Shown here piece by piece: positions 42,473 to 50,432 of a DNA stretch of 64,000 nucleotides; the first letter of the stretch is position 1; each line of letters begins with the position of its first letter. The stretch spans positions 124,001-188,000 of the forward strand of contig NZ_FOYZ01000010.1 of assembly GCF_900112775.1 (NCBI RefSeq), written 5' to 3'. The notes beneath the pieces are model-generated. The model saw only the letters and a list, made by a program, of their open reading frames with translations. It was not told the DNA's origin and made no database searches. Source of the DNA: Anaeromicropila populeti (GTDB lineage Bacteria; Bacillota; Clostridia; Lachnospirales; Lachnospiraceae). The translations under genes and the position numbers were made by a program.

Positions 42473-43231
42473 TTGTCATTAATATGTAGGCTGTTTGGTC
42501 ACAAGTGGAAAGATGGAGTTTGTAATCGCTGTAATAAGAAGAAAGCTGAGTATGATGATAAAGTTCAAGCAGCAATAAGCGGGAATAAAGAAATCTTGCA
42601 GACAGGTAGGACTTCTGTAGATCAATTAGAGCATGATTTGAAAAAAGCTATAGCAGATGAGAAAAAAAGTATAAATCCAAAGTTCCACAGAACAGAAAAG
42701 GAAGAAGAGTTGTCATTTAACTTCTCACAAAAATGGGCATCGGCAATTCAGAAATATGAGGATGCCATATATTCTGAGACAGCTAAAGTAGGTACGCTGG
42801 ATTCTATAGATAAGAATATTGAGCAATGTCATAAAGCTATAGATGCTTTCGAAGCTTTTAGGAATTACTGTTATAAAAAGAGTAAAGGCGGTCAAATCTA
42901 TTTTGATGATATGTGGGAACACTGTCACAATTCTAAAGATCCTTGTTTTAGTTATATTCAAAGCACTAAAGATTACCTTATAGAGCTTACAGAAAATTAT
43001 GATACATACAAAATTCGTTTTGAGAAAGAGAGTCGGCTTGATACGATTTTATTAGATATTATTAGTAACGATAATGGTATTTCTCAACGGAAACTTTACC
43101 CGTTAATTCCCGAGGTACCACAAGCCACTATACGTAAGGCGGTAGATGGGCTTGCTAAAGATGGAAAGATTATTAAAGAAAAGAAAGGCAGTAGTTATAC
43201 TTTAAGACTTGCTGAGGGTGAGAAAAATTGA
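42473..43231 (+). CDS. Zinc-ribbon protein with C-terminal winged helix (unknown function)
   Basis: The 252-residue protein starts at TTG 42473, supported by GAGGGGGG. Cys5, His10, Cys17 and Cys20 (FGHKWKDGVCNRC) form a zinc-binding tail of the phage DUF1660 kind. The middle (30-185) is helical. The last 65 residues (LDIISNDNGISQRKLYPLI, IRKAVDGLAKDGKIIKEKKG) are a winged helix-turn-helix. The function is unknown; DNA-binding is likely. It overlaps the next gene by 4 bases (TTGA). Confidence 0.65.
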   Translation: MSLICRLFGHKWKDGVCNRCNKKKAEYDDKVQAAISGNKEILQTGRTSVDQLEHDLKKAIADEKKSINPKFHRTEKEEELSFNFSQKWASAIQKYEDAIYSETAKVGTLDSIDKNIEQCHKAIDAFEAFRNYCYKKSKGGQIYFDDMWEHCHNSKDPCFSYIQSTKDYLIELTENYDTYKIRFEKESRLDTILLDIISNDNGISQRKLYPLIPEVPQATIRKAVDGLAKDGKIIKEKKGSSYTLRLAEGEKN

Positions 43232-44223
43232 AGAATAGAATCAGCAATTCACATATAGAAGCACTAAGGAAGCAGTTCAAGAAATATTTAAATGATAACT
43301 ATAAACATCTGAAAGATAAAAGTGTAATTTACAGTGATTCCTTTTATCCTTATCGCCATGACATTGGCATGGATTTTTGGGATATATTTATTGACGATAA
43401 TTCTTTAAGAAAAGCACGTGAACTATTAGAAATTAAGTTCAGCAATGAGAAATCCCACAAGAACCCTAGAATGAATTCTTATGGCTATATGCGTACATTC
43501 AAAATATTTAAGGAATTTATCGATAATACCTATGGAAGTGTGGATGGCTACATAGAATTTGCTAAGACAAATCAGCCTCCCAAGATTGAAAAAATGGTTA
43601 TTGAAAAAGTTCCTAGAACCAAAAAAACAAAAGACGCAAGACCTGATGTATTGCGGCCAAGTTGTGAGGAAGTGAATAGGTATTTATTAGCTTGGGAGCA
43701 ATTAGAAAACTACGCATTACAAGAAAGTGCTTTAAACAAACTCTTTTACCAGACTTACCCTGACAATAAAGATATAGATGATGTTCTTGTAAAAGTATCG
43801 GTCTTAAATGACTTTTACAGTACAAATATATTCTCACCATTTAAAGTAGCAAAGCACATCATCGATTTAGATATTGATGAAAGACTGGCGGCGGGTGATG
43901 TTACTTTAGTAAATGAAATAGCAAGAGTCGATATGGATAACGGTACGGTAAAAAAATTTTATTCCTTTGCAACAAAATATTGTAGCCATCATAAACCCCT
44001 GAACTTCCCTATCTATGACAGTTATGTAGATAGGCTTCTTCGTTATTTTCGGGATGTTGATGGGTTTTATAGTTTTAATAATCACGACCTAAAGGACTAT
44101 GTTAAATTCAAAAAAATATTGCTGGAATTCAGTAAGTTTTATAATCTTGAATCCTATAGCCTAAAAGACATAGACAAATACCTATGGCAGCTTGGAAAAG
44201 AAAAGTTTCCGAAGAAGTATTAA
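43228..44223 (+). CDS. Uncharacterised 331-residue cargo protein
   Basis: No known family is recognised with confidence. The N-terminal half (1-130) is helical and charged, with an ESYGYMRTF-like segment (RMNSYGYMRTFKIFKEF) and a lysine-rich linker (EKVPRTKKTKDA). The C-terminal half has VKKFYSFATKYCSHHKPLNF followed by PIYDSYVDRLL; similar 'S-x-A-S/T-K-Y-x-x-x-H-x-P' motifs occur in uncharacterised proteins of defence and restriction neighbourhoods and resemble helix-hairpin-helix glycosylase folds. The TTG start is set by overlap with the upstream stop. Confidence 0.6.
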   Translation: MKNRISNSHIEALRKQFKKYLNDNYKHLKDKSVIYSDSFYPYRHDIGMDFWDIFIDDNSLRKARELLEIKFSNEKSHKNPRMNSYGYMRTFKIFKEFIDNTYGSVDGYIEFAKTNQPPKIEKMVIEKVPRTKKTKDARPDVLRPSCEEVNRYLLAWEQLENYALQESALNKLFYQTYPDNKDIDDVLVKVSVLNDFYSTNIFSPFKVAKHIIDLDIDERLAAGDVTLVNEIARVDMDNGTVKKFYSFATKYCSHHKPLNFPIYDSYVDRLLRYFRDVDGFYSFNNHDLKDYVKFKKILLEFSKFYNLESYSLKDIDKYLWQLGKEKFPKKY

Positions 44224-44247
44224 GTAGTTACGGAGGAGGTGTTCCAA

Positions 44248-44691
44248 TTGCAGATACAAAAAGTAAGAATTATTTCAAATAATATATGCTTCGGTCCAGA
44301 ACCACTTCCTGATGACGAAGTAGAACAGCATTTGACCATATCTGCTAATGGTGGAATATGGTTTACAGGATATAAATATGGAAATGGTTTTGGTCGGTTC
44401 GAGATTTCTAGAAAGCAACAGTTTAATATAGGGAAATCCGCAGTAAAGAAAATATTGGAGCTTTTCTCCCAGTATCTAGATAGTGATCAATTGACTTGCT
44501 ATGCTACCGATATAGGAACTTGGGAAATGACCATTACAGATACCAAAGGTGAGGTACATACTTTCAAAGGTTCACTTTGCGGTGGAGTGACTGTCGGAGA
44601 TATTGATATAACTTTTTATTTGCGCCAACAAATTCCAGTTTCTAACTTGTTTGTATTTGAGGATAATTTCATGGAGTCAGATGAAAAGTGA
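44248..44691 (+). CDS. Uncharacterised 147-residue cargo protein
   Basis: I do not recognise a family. The protein is beta-rich with one central helix (KSAVKKILELFSQYL), starting IQKVRIISNN and ending in an acidic tail (FEDNFMESDEK). TTG 44248 is preferred over GTG 44239 because CGGAGGAGG ends right before the GTG. It lacks catalytic signatures; a binding or inhibitor protein is one possibility. It lies 24 bases after the 331-residue gene and 26 before the SEC-C gene. Confidence 0.55.
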   Translation: MQIQKVRIISNNICFGPEPLPDDEVEQHLTISANGGIWFTGYKYGNGFGRFEISRKQQFNIGKSAVKKILELFSQYLDSDQLTCYATDIGTWEMTITDTKGEVHTFKGSLCGGVTVGDIDITFYLRQQIPVSNLFVFEDNFMESDEK

Positions 44692-44717
44692 ATTATTATT
44701 AAGTAAGGGGTGAAGTT

Positions 44718-45878
44718 TTGTTCTTACCAAAATTTAAATTAAAAGATAGTGAACCATGCCCATGTGGTAGCAATATAAGGTTTCAAGAATGTTGTAAGGG
44801 GAGAAAACCGCAAATAATAAAACCTTCTAAAAAGCCCGTAGAAGTTCAGGTAATGGAAAAAATGAGGGCTTCGATGAAGAAGTTTTGTATGCATCCAGAT
44901 CAAGAAAAATGCAAAGGACCAATCAAAGGAGCACATGCGTTACAGAACAACAAGATTATTTCTTTATTAGCTGGTTCGGAACGTCATGTATATATGTTAA
45001 ACACAAAAAAACAACCTCTTCTCATTCCTTTATATAATGGTGAAGTAGTCCCTATAGTGGAACTGAGTAGAGTAAGCGCTAATGATGCAACTACTGAAAC
45101 TTGTTTTTGTGATTATCATGATAATATAGCCTTTGCTGTTATAGAAAAAGATGCTCCGGATTTTGATGAAACAAGCGAAGAGATGAAATTTGTATATGCT
45201 TATAAAGCTTTTATTTTTGAATATTACAAGCAGAGAATAGCATTTGATATATTTCAAAGTAACTTTAGAGACAATCCGATAGCATTTCAATCTCCAGAAA
45301 TGATTGGCATGTATAGAATGTTACAGCTTAAGATGCAGGAGTTTGAACCTATAAAACAACATTTTGATTCACAAATAATCGGAAATACATTTGAAGGAGT
45401 TGTAACTTGTGCAATTAGGATTCCAGAACAAATAAAGTTTGCGGGTTATGCGTATATTGCTCCTGACTTTGATGTAAATGGTAAAAGAATTAAACATACA
45501 AAAAAAGGAATTATGCATAGAATTGCAATTACTATTTTCCCAGAAATAACACAGTCGTGGTTACTATTAAGTTGTCTAGAATCGGAAAAACATATTTATG
45601 AAAAATTATTTAACCAGCTTGAAACTGTATCAATAGATAAACTTAAATTTTACTTAAATATGATCTTACCACTATATTCTGAGAATATGGTGCTTAGTCC
45701 TTTGTTGTGGAGAGCCTGGGATGAAGAAACACAGATGGCTTATACGTATTATGCTAATCTTCATGGTCCAGAAGCAATGCAAATGGGGATGTGTATCGGA
45801 TTTGGATTGAAGAATGCTGCAAGAGACAAATCAGGCAAAGTATACGAACAAGCACCAAAAATCAATTTGTTTTTATAA
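44718..45878 (+). CDS. SEC-C motif protein with zinc-binding N-domain (cargo)
   Basis: The 386-residue protein has an N-terminal SEC-C zinc motif (CPCGS at 14-18 and CC at 27-28), then a second Cys/His module (residues about 55-130): C-x-HPDQEKC, GAHALQNNKI and CFCDYHD. SEC-C zinc fingers attach to many unrelated enzymes and SecA; proteins with this second module form a widespread uncharacterised group. The rest is helical. The start is TTG. It is the last gene of the cargo operon, and its stop codon abuts the rlmD remnant in the same reading frame. Confidence 0.65.
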   Translation: MFLPKFKLKDSEPCPCGSNIRFQECCKGRKPQIIKPSKKPVEVQVMEKMRASMKKFCMHPDQEKCKGPIKGAHALQNNKIISLLAGSERHVYMLNTKKQPLLIPLYNGEVVPIVELSRVSANDATTETCFCDYHDNIAFAVIEKDAPDFDETSEEMKFVYAYKAFIFEYYKQRIAFDIFQSNFRDNPIAFQSPEMIGMYRMLQLKMQEFEPIKQHFDSQIIGNTFEGVVTCAIRIPEQIKFAGYAYIAPDFDVNGKRIKHTKKGIMHRIAITIFPEITQSWLLLSCLESEKHIYEKLFNQLETVSIDKLKFYLNMILPLYSENMVLSPLLWRAWDEETQMAYTYYANLHGPEAMQMGMCIGFGLKNAARDKSGKVYEQAPKINLFL

Positions 45879-46016
45879 TTAGTCGATATGTTCCCGCCTA
45901 CCGATAGTGCAAAAAGTGCCGATGACGTGTTTCCGACTACCGACAATGTAAAAGACATCAATCCACCCGGCTCGTTGCACGTGGAGACCGTAGTTCTGAT
46001 GTCTAAGGTCAGGTAA
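45879..46016 (+). pseudogene. rlmD: 3' remnant of rlmD/rumA (23S rRNA uracil methyltransferase)
   Basis: The 45 codons after the SEC-C stop read LVDMFPPTDSAK... and end LHVETVVLMSKVR, then TAA. VDMFP and HVETVVLL/MS are the last conserved motifs of RlmD/RumA methyltransferases. There is no start codon or ribosome binding site, so this is a 3' end cut off from its gene. Between the two motifs is an imperfect 13-codon tandem repeat (DMFPPTDSAKSA / DVFPTTDNVKDI). The terminator at 46026 would be the native rlmD terminator. The 3' end of rlmD is a known insertion hot spot for phages and ICEs in Gram-positives. Confidence 0.65.
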
Positions 46017-46025
46017 ATAAGTGTG

Positions 46026-46052
46026 AAAAAGGCCTGATTTCAGGTCTTTTTT
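46026..46052 (+). terminator. Terminator after rlmD remnant
   Basis: AAAAAGGCCTG (46026-46036) pairs with CAGGTCTTTTT (46041-46051), loop ATTT, followed by T. It directly follows the rlmD remnant. The next 200 bases to 46253 contain no supported gene; I see only short frame-interrupted stretches there. Confidence 0.75.
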
Positions 46053-46253
46053 GCTATTGGGAGTACGAAAACATTCAATCCGAGGTCTAAACTTAACGCT
46101 TTGTGGGAACAGGGCGATAAGCAAGGAACATAAAAAGTGTGTATAGTTTAGGCGCCGATTTAGATGCCGGGCATTGAGTTGCCGATTTTGTTGTCAGCGA
46201 GAGTTTAGGCATCGGATTGGATATTGAGAATAGAAGAGGAAGGAACATATAGA

Positions 46254-47882
46254 ATGGACAACTCGGAAATAACCATATTTTACTCATGGCAGTCTGATTT
46301 GCCAGGAAGTGAGACAAGAAATATCATTCAGGAGAGTATAAAAGATGCAGTTCGCTTATTGAGAGATACAGTTGATATCGAAGCTGACCGTGATACAAAA
46401 GGAGAGTATGGCTCACCTGATATAGCGCAGACTATTTTTTCAAAAATTGACGACTGTGATATTTTTATTGCTGACGTTAGTGCGGTATGTCAATATGAGA
46501 CAGTTGATAAAGATGGAAACAAAAAGGTGAAATATATGCCTAATCCTAATGTGATGCTTGAATTAGGATATGCTGCGCATGTTGTTGATTGGGATAACGT
46601 AATTTGTGTATTAAACGCTGATTATGGTGCGCCAGAGGATATGCCTTTTGATATTGCAAGTCGAAGATTAACACCTTTTTCATTGAAAGATGGAAAAAGT
46701 AAGGGAGAGGTAAAGCGATATATAAAAGGAGTAATTCAAGATACTGTCCAAAATGTATTAGAAAATGGAAAGCGTGTTAAAACTGGATTCTCTGACTTGC
46801 GTCTTGGTTGTTTTGTTGATGGTGCTATCTCAAATTTGATTCATCCGATTGAAATATCGAAATCGGTTTCTTTTGTTAAACACAGAGAGCAAATAATAAA
46901 AGAATGCTTGAAACTGATAGAACAAATCAGGAGTATAAAAATCACAGAACCATCTGAGCTTTTAAGTGAAGAAGAGGAAAACAATTCTGTTGAGGAAAAA
47001 GCGACCGCCGAAACCGCAATTATTAGAAAAGATGGTTCGGTGCTAACCCCAATCAAAAACTCCTTAAAACTGAACCTTTTTAAATTACGGAGGGTACTCA
47101 TCAAAGGCGATGATAAAAATTCGATAATAGATTTGTGCAAAGATTATTTGGGTATAGATATATCTGAAGAAATAGAATTCTTCAATATTGGAAATTTGGA
47201 AAGAAAGTATGACGTATTGTCATCATATTCTTATGAGGGAACAAAAGAGGAAGAAGACAAATATGATAAGATAATGGAGTTAGAATACAAATTGCACCGT
47301 GTGCAAATGCTGGATTGGTATGTAACGACTTTTGATGGAATGCTTTTTATACCACTTGCAATTGAAAATGCATCTACAGTGTATGATGAAGATATAGATA
47401 TACATGTAAAGATAAAAGAAAGTGATGCTGGTGCAATTTGCCCATCGAAGAAATTAATAAATCCAGATATGCAAGGATTGGAGGGATTGATTTTTGAAGA
47501 AGGCATTATAAAAGAACTTTTGTTGATGCTTGAATCGTCAGATATTTCATATGATAGTGATATCACATACAGTATTGCTGACAGTTTGGCAGAGAATCAG
47601 GCGTCAATAAGAGCACACTTTAGCGCTGGTGGAATTAATGGAAATCCAAGGTATGATGAAGATGATTACGAAAGAGAAATATCAAAATATATTGCAATAC
47701 CAAACGCTAATAGCAAGAATGAGTTTGAATTTTCCATTGGTTCTCTTAGGCCAAAAGAAAAGAAGTGGTTAGGCCCTGCATTATTGATAAGACCATTGAA
47801 AGATGGATTTGATATTGATTATTCAATAAAATCGAAGCATTCAAATGGTGATTTGTCTGGAATAGTCAAATATTGCAAATAA
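46254..47882 (+). CDS. TIR-like domain protein, candidate anti-phage effector
   Basis: The 542-residue protein begins with a TIR-like nucleotide-binding domain (about 1-140): ITIFYSWQSDLPG (residues 6-18), SKIDDCDIFIADVS, and NPNVMLELGYA (about 96-106) with the Glu expected at the NAD-cleaving site of bacterial TIR proteins. The remaining 400 residues have a helical region, a charged linker (about 225-260) and a beta-rich C-terminus without a recognised family, possibly the sensor. ATG 46254 is chosen with AGAGGAAGG upstream. It stands alone with its own terminator. Defence by NAD depletion is inference. Confidence 0.7.
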   Translation: MDNSEITIFYSWQSDLPGSETRNIIQESIKDAVRLLRDTVDIEADRDTKGEYGSPDIAQTIFSKIDDCDIFIADVSAVCQYETVDKDGNKKVKYMPNPNVMLELGYAAHVVDWDNVICVLNADYGAPEDMPFDIASRRLTPFSLKDGKSKGEVKRYIKGVIQDTVQNVLENGKRVKTGFSDLRLGCFVDGAISNLIHPIEISKSVSFVKHREQIIKECLKLIEQIRSIKITEPSELLSEEEENNSVEEKATAETAIIRKDGSVLTPIKNSLKLNLFKLRRVLIKGDDKNSIIDLCKDYLGIDISEEIEFFNIGNLERKYDVLSSYSYEGTKEEEDKYDKIMELEYKLHRVQMLDWYVTTFDGMLFIPLAIENASTVYDEDIDIHVKIKESDAGAICPSKKLINPDMQGLEGLIFEEGIIKELLLMLESSDISYDSDITYSIADSLAENQASIRAHFSAGGINGNPRYDEDDYEREISKYIAIPNANSKNEFEFSIGSLRPKEKKWLGPALLIRPLKDGFDIDYSIKSKHSNGDLSGIVKYCK

Positions 47883-47888
47883 AGAAAT

Positions 47889-47933
47889 AGCTCCCCATCA
47901 CCGGATATTATCCCAGTGGTGAGGAGCTTTTGT
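47889..47933 (+). terminator. Terminator after TIR-like gene
   Basis: AGCTCC (47889-47894) pairs with GGAGCT (47923-47928), with an inner CACC/GGTG stem, followed by TTT. It ends the TIR-like gene seven bases after its stop codon. Confidence 0.7.
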
Positions 47934-47944
47934 TGTCTATGGCA

Positions 47945-48085
47945 TTAGCCTTCAATATCAACGCTTATCCCGGACTTGAATTCCACCGTGAAGTGGTCTT
48001 CGGACACGGTGATTTTCTGCAGCAGCCTGCGGACAAGACTTTCATCAAATGCTGTGATTTTCTGCGACTGATCCTTTATAAAATT
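47945..48085 (-). pseudogene. Decayed 3' fragment of a serine recombinase C gene
   Basis: Read on the minus strand, 46 codons match the last part of the right-prophage recombinase C: KDQSQKITAFDESLVRRLLQ and [15 protein letters not shown] versus [20 protein letters not shown] and [16 protein letters not shown] stop codon interrupts the frame just upstream (48086-48088), and no catalytic or zinc-ribbon part is present. It is the scar of an earlier element of the same kind at this spot. No RBS or start exists. Confidence 0.8.
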
Positions 48086-48130
48086 TCAACGTGCCAGTTA
48101 CCATCAGGATTATGCGGGAACTGCAGCAGA

Positions 48131-48364
48131 TTATTTTTTAACCTTAAAAAAATATTCTGGGATATCAAACTTTTCAATTTCTAACAGTTTACTCATCTGG
48201 TTGATTTCACTTTGTAAAAAATCAATCCGGTTATTTAATCTCTGGGACAGGGAAACTCTTCCGATGTTTAATGCATCTGCCAGTTTTTCCTGGGTTCCAT
48301 AATATTCTTTGATTCTCCCCCGCAGTTTCGAATAATCGAATTCAACCTGTTTGTTGCTGCTCAT
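48131..48364 (-). CDS. Cro/CI-like helix-turn-helix repressor (DUF739 type)
   Basis: The 77-residue protein has a helix-turn-helix (GTQEKLADALNIGRVSLSQR) in the DUF739 phage-repressor layout, ending in IPEYFFKVKK. It should bind operator DNA as a small Cro-like repressor. ATG 48364 is preferred because AGGAG lies 8 bases before it. The promoter region upstream has TATAAT flanked by two similar GAA-CTTC motifs, possibly its own operators. It may belong to the right prophage or to the decayed element. Confidence 0.75.
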   Translation of the reverse strand: MSSNKQVEFDYSKLRGRIKEYYGTQEKLADALNIGRVSLSQRLNNRIDFLQSEINQMSKLLEIEKFDIPEYFFKVKK

Positions 48365-48490
48365 TTTTACCACTCCTAAAATTCTGTATTGAAAGAACTT
48401 CCCTAATGTATTATACTATTTACAGAAGGAAACTTCTAACCGAGTATGATGGGTTTTGTGGTCAAACAAGATGCCCGTCATGCTCTATTT

Positions 48491-48664
48491 TTAGTTCAGG
48501 CTTTTTTCCAACAGCAGAACTCCCTGCCGCATGGCTTCGGAACGTTTTACCTCTTGCTGTTTGCAGTAACGGTCAAGAATGTCTGTACAGTTTGCATCCA
48601 GTCTGACGGTAAGCTTGTCTGTTTTCGGGTTATCTGCCGGCGGTCTGCCGATTCGTGGACTCAT
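48491..48664 (-). CDS. Ribbon-helix-helix (CopG-like) protein, 57 residues
   Basis: This gene is too short for usual cutoffs. The protein starts MSPRIGRPPADNPK, continues with KLTVRLDANCTDILDRYC and ends in SEAMRQGVLLLEKSLN, the CopG/MetJ ribbon-helix-helix pattern of small phage and plasmid repressors. AGGTG precedes ATG 48664. Two CTGTCGGAC repeats overlap its predicted promoter. It lies upstream of the Cro-like gene on the same strand. Confidence 0.75.
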   Translation of the reverse strand: MSPRIGRPPADNPKTDKLTVRLDANCTDILDRYCKQQEVKRSEAMRQGVLLLEKSLN

Positions 48665-48682
48665 TCAATCACCTCACTTTTT

Positions 48683-48724
48683 GTCCGACAGTTCGATGTT
48701 ACCTAAAGTCCGACAGAAATACAA
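48683..48724 (-). promoter_or_regulatory. Promoter with repeated CTGTCGGAC operator for the RHH gene
   Basis: On the minus strand, TTGTAT (48719-48724), a 17-base spacer and TAACAT (48696-48701) form a sigma-A-type promoter. CTGTCGGAC occurs in the spacer (48708-48716) and again just downstream of the -10 (48683-48691), 25 bases apart. This fits autorepression by the ribbon-helix-helix protein. The rest of 48725-48807 is AT-rich and holds no supported gene. Confidence 0.55.
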
Positions 48725-48807
48725 GTTGGTTTTCCTTTTATTTCTAAATTTATAAATTTGTCACAGAAATCTTTGGCTATGAAAATGGATTTTTATTAGA
48801 TAATGGA

Positions 48808-48863
48808 AAGAAAAAAGAGAGCAAGCCACCCTATGAAATAAAACAATCAGGGCGACCTGCTCT
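48808..48863 (-). terminator. Terminator of the right recombinase cassette
   Basis: On the minus strand, AGAGCAGGTCGCCCT (48849-48863) pairs with AGGGTGGCTTGCTCT (48818-48832) with a long loop, then CTTTTTTC. It directly follows the recombinase C stop codon. Confidence 0.75.
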
Positions 48864-50432
48864 TTATTCGTTTATATCAACACTAACACCGGATTTGAAT
48901 TCCACCGTGAAGTGGTCATCAAAAACGGTGATTTTTTGCAGCAGCCTGCGGACGAGGTTTTCATCAAATCCTGTGATTTTCTGCGGCTGATCCTTCAAAA
49001 AATCGCAGAGCTCAGTAATTCGGGCCAGCCGCTTATCCCGGATGCCGATGTCAGTTTCTGATTTTGTTTTCAGTTCCCGAAGCTGGAAAATCTCCTCTGC
49101 GATAGAATCGTAATCGTCCCGGTTGTTTGCTTTTTGGAGGAGCTCTTTTTGAAGTTTCAGCAGCTTGGCATCAATGTCATCCGTAGAAGCGCTGGCATCG
49201 TTGCGAATGACCGCAGCGATATTTTTCTGCAGCATTTGCATGTAGCCGCTTTTGTCCAGAATCATTTCGTTGATGGCTTTCAGGATAATGTCCTGCAATA
49301 ACTCCTCATTGACAGTTCTGGCTCGGCAAGCGACTCCGGTGTTCTGCAGGCGGCTTTCGCAACGCCAGACGATGGATTTACAGCCACGATTGTTCCAGTG
49401 GATGCGGCGGAACATTTCGTTGCATTCTCCGCAGAAGATGAGCTGGGAGAAGCAGTGGTTGCTGCTATAGCTGCGCTTGCGTCCGTTGGCGCTGGTGTGC
49501 ACCACTCGTCTGCGCACCAATTCTTCTTGCACCTGCATGAAGATTTCTTTGGGAATAATCGCTTCATGGTTACCTTCCACATAGTATTGAGGAACGGTGC
49601 CGTTGTTCTTGATTCTGGTTTTGCTGAGAAAGTCGGTGGTATAGGTCTTTTGTAGCAAGGCGTCTCCGATGTATTTCTCGTTTCGCAGAATCTTGTTGAT
49701 GGTACTCGTCCACCACTTGGTCTTCCCTGCACCGGTGAGAATACCGTCAGCCATGAGCCCGGCGGCAATCTTGTCCATGCTGTAGCCTTCCATGTACTCC
49801 CGGTAGATGCGCTTGACCGTCTCGGCTTGCTCCGGGTCAATGACAAGGTTTCCGTCTGCATCCTTGGTGTAGCCAAGGAAGTGGTTGTGATTGACCTGAA
49901 CGTGTCCTTGCTGGTAGCGATATTGCAAGCCCAGCTTGATGTTTTGGCTCATGGATTGGCTTTCCTGCTGAGCCAGAGAGGCCATAATGGTAAGCAGCAC
50001 TTCACCCTTGGCGTCCATTGTGTTGATGGACTCCTTCTCAAAGTAAACGGGAATGTTCTTATCCTTTAGCTGGCGGATAAATTTCAGGCAGTCCAGCGTG
50101 TTACGGGCAAATCGGCTGATGGATTTGGTAATCATCATGTCGATGTTACCGGCCATGCATTCATCAATCATGCGATTGAACTCGGTACGCTTTTTTGTGT
50201 TGGTGCCTGAAATGCCATCATCTGCAAAAATGCCTGCCAGCTGCCATTCGGGATTTTTGGAAATGTACTCCGTGTAATGCTCAATCTGAGCGTCGTAGCT
50301 GGTGGCCTGCTCATCGCTGTCGGTACTGACACGGCAGTACGCTGCGACTCGGAGCTTTGGCTTCTCAGCGGCTTTGATGGTGTTGCCGACCTGTCGTCTG
50401 GCCGGAATGACCATAACCTTACTTTGTGCCAT
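48864..50432 (-). CDS. Large serine recombinase C (right prophage)
   Basis: The 522-residue large serine recombinase has catalytic Ser36 in [23 protein letters not shown], the recombinase domain, a [10 protein letters not shown] zinc ribbon and a C-terminal coiled-coil ending [15 protein letters not shown]. It is the counterpart of the left 40500 gene, with many identical motifs but different base composition. It overlaps gene B by 14 bases. Confidence 0.94.
   Translation of the reverse strand: MAQSKVMVIPARRQVGNTIKAAEKPKLRVAAYCRVSTDSDEQATSYDAQIEHYTEYISKNPEWQLAGIFADDGISGTNTKKRTEFNRMIDECMAGNIDMMITKSISRFARNTLDCLKFIRQLKDKNIPVYFEKESINTMDAKGEVLLTIMASLAQQESQSMSQNIKLGLQYRYQQGHVQVNHNHFLGYTKDADGNLVIDPEQAETVKRIYREYMEGYSMDKIAAGLMADGILTGAGKTKWWTSTINKILRNEKYIGDALLQKTYTTDFLSKTRIKNNGTVPQYYVEGNHEAIIPKEIFMQVQEELVRRRVVHTSANGRKRSYSSNHCFSQLIFCGECNEMFRRIHWNNRGCKSIVWRCESRLQNTGVACRARTVNEELLQDIILKAINEMILDKSGYMQMLQKNIAAVIRNDASASTDDIDAKLLKLQKELLQKANNRDDYDSIAEEIFQLRELKTKSETDIGIRDKRLARITELCDFLKDQPQKITGFDENLVRRLLQKITVFDDHFTVEFKSGVSVDINE

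Larger units (their letters stand above)
1..45878 (+). mobile_element. Left prophage (HK97-type siphophage), left end outside window
   Basis: Genes run almost without interruption on the + strand in classic temperate siphophage order: replication, late regulator, HNH and terminase, portal, protease, capsid, connectors, tail, holin and amidase, then site-specific recombinases. The early lysogeny/repressor region is not in the window, so the left boundary is unknown. The right boundary is inferred at about 45878, where phage-side cargo gives way to a 3' remnant of rlmD. If the cargo is instead host DNA, the element ends near 42.1 kb after the recombinase terminator. Prophage identity is certain; the exact ends are inference. 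Confidence 0.85.

Noticed and set aside
45879-46317. Two minus-strand frames (81 and 74 residues) in the gap after the cargo operon
   Set aside because: They are antisense to the rlmD remnant and the TIR leader, have no ribosome binding site and no recognisable domain.
42206-47882. A complete known multi-gene defence system (CBASS, Thoeris, Zorya, Gabija)
   Set aside because: I looked for the partner genes (cyclase, ThsA-like protein, motor proteins, nuclease-helicase pair) and saw none; only a TIR-like protein and uncharacterised genes are present.
48446-48706. 86-residue + strand frame before the right recombinases
   Set aside because: Antisense to the ribbon-helix-helix gene, which has a clear start, RBS and family pattern.
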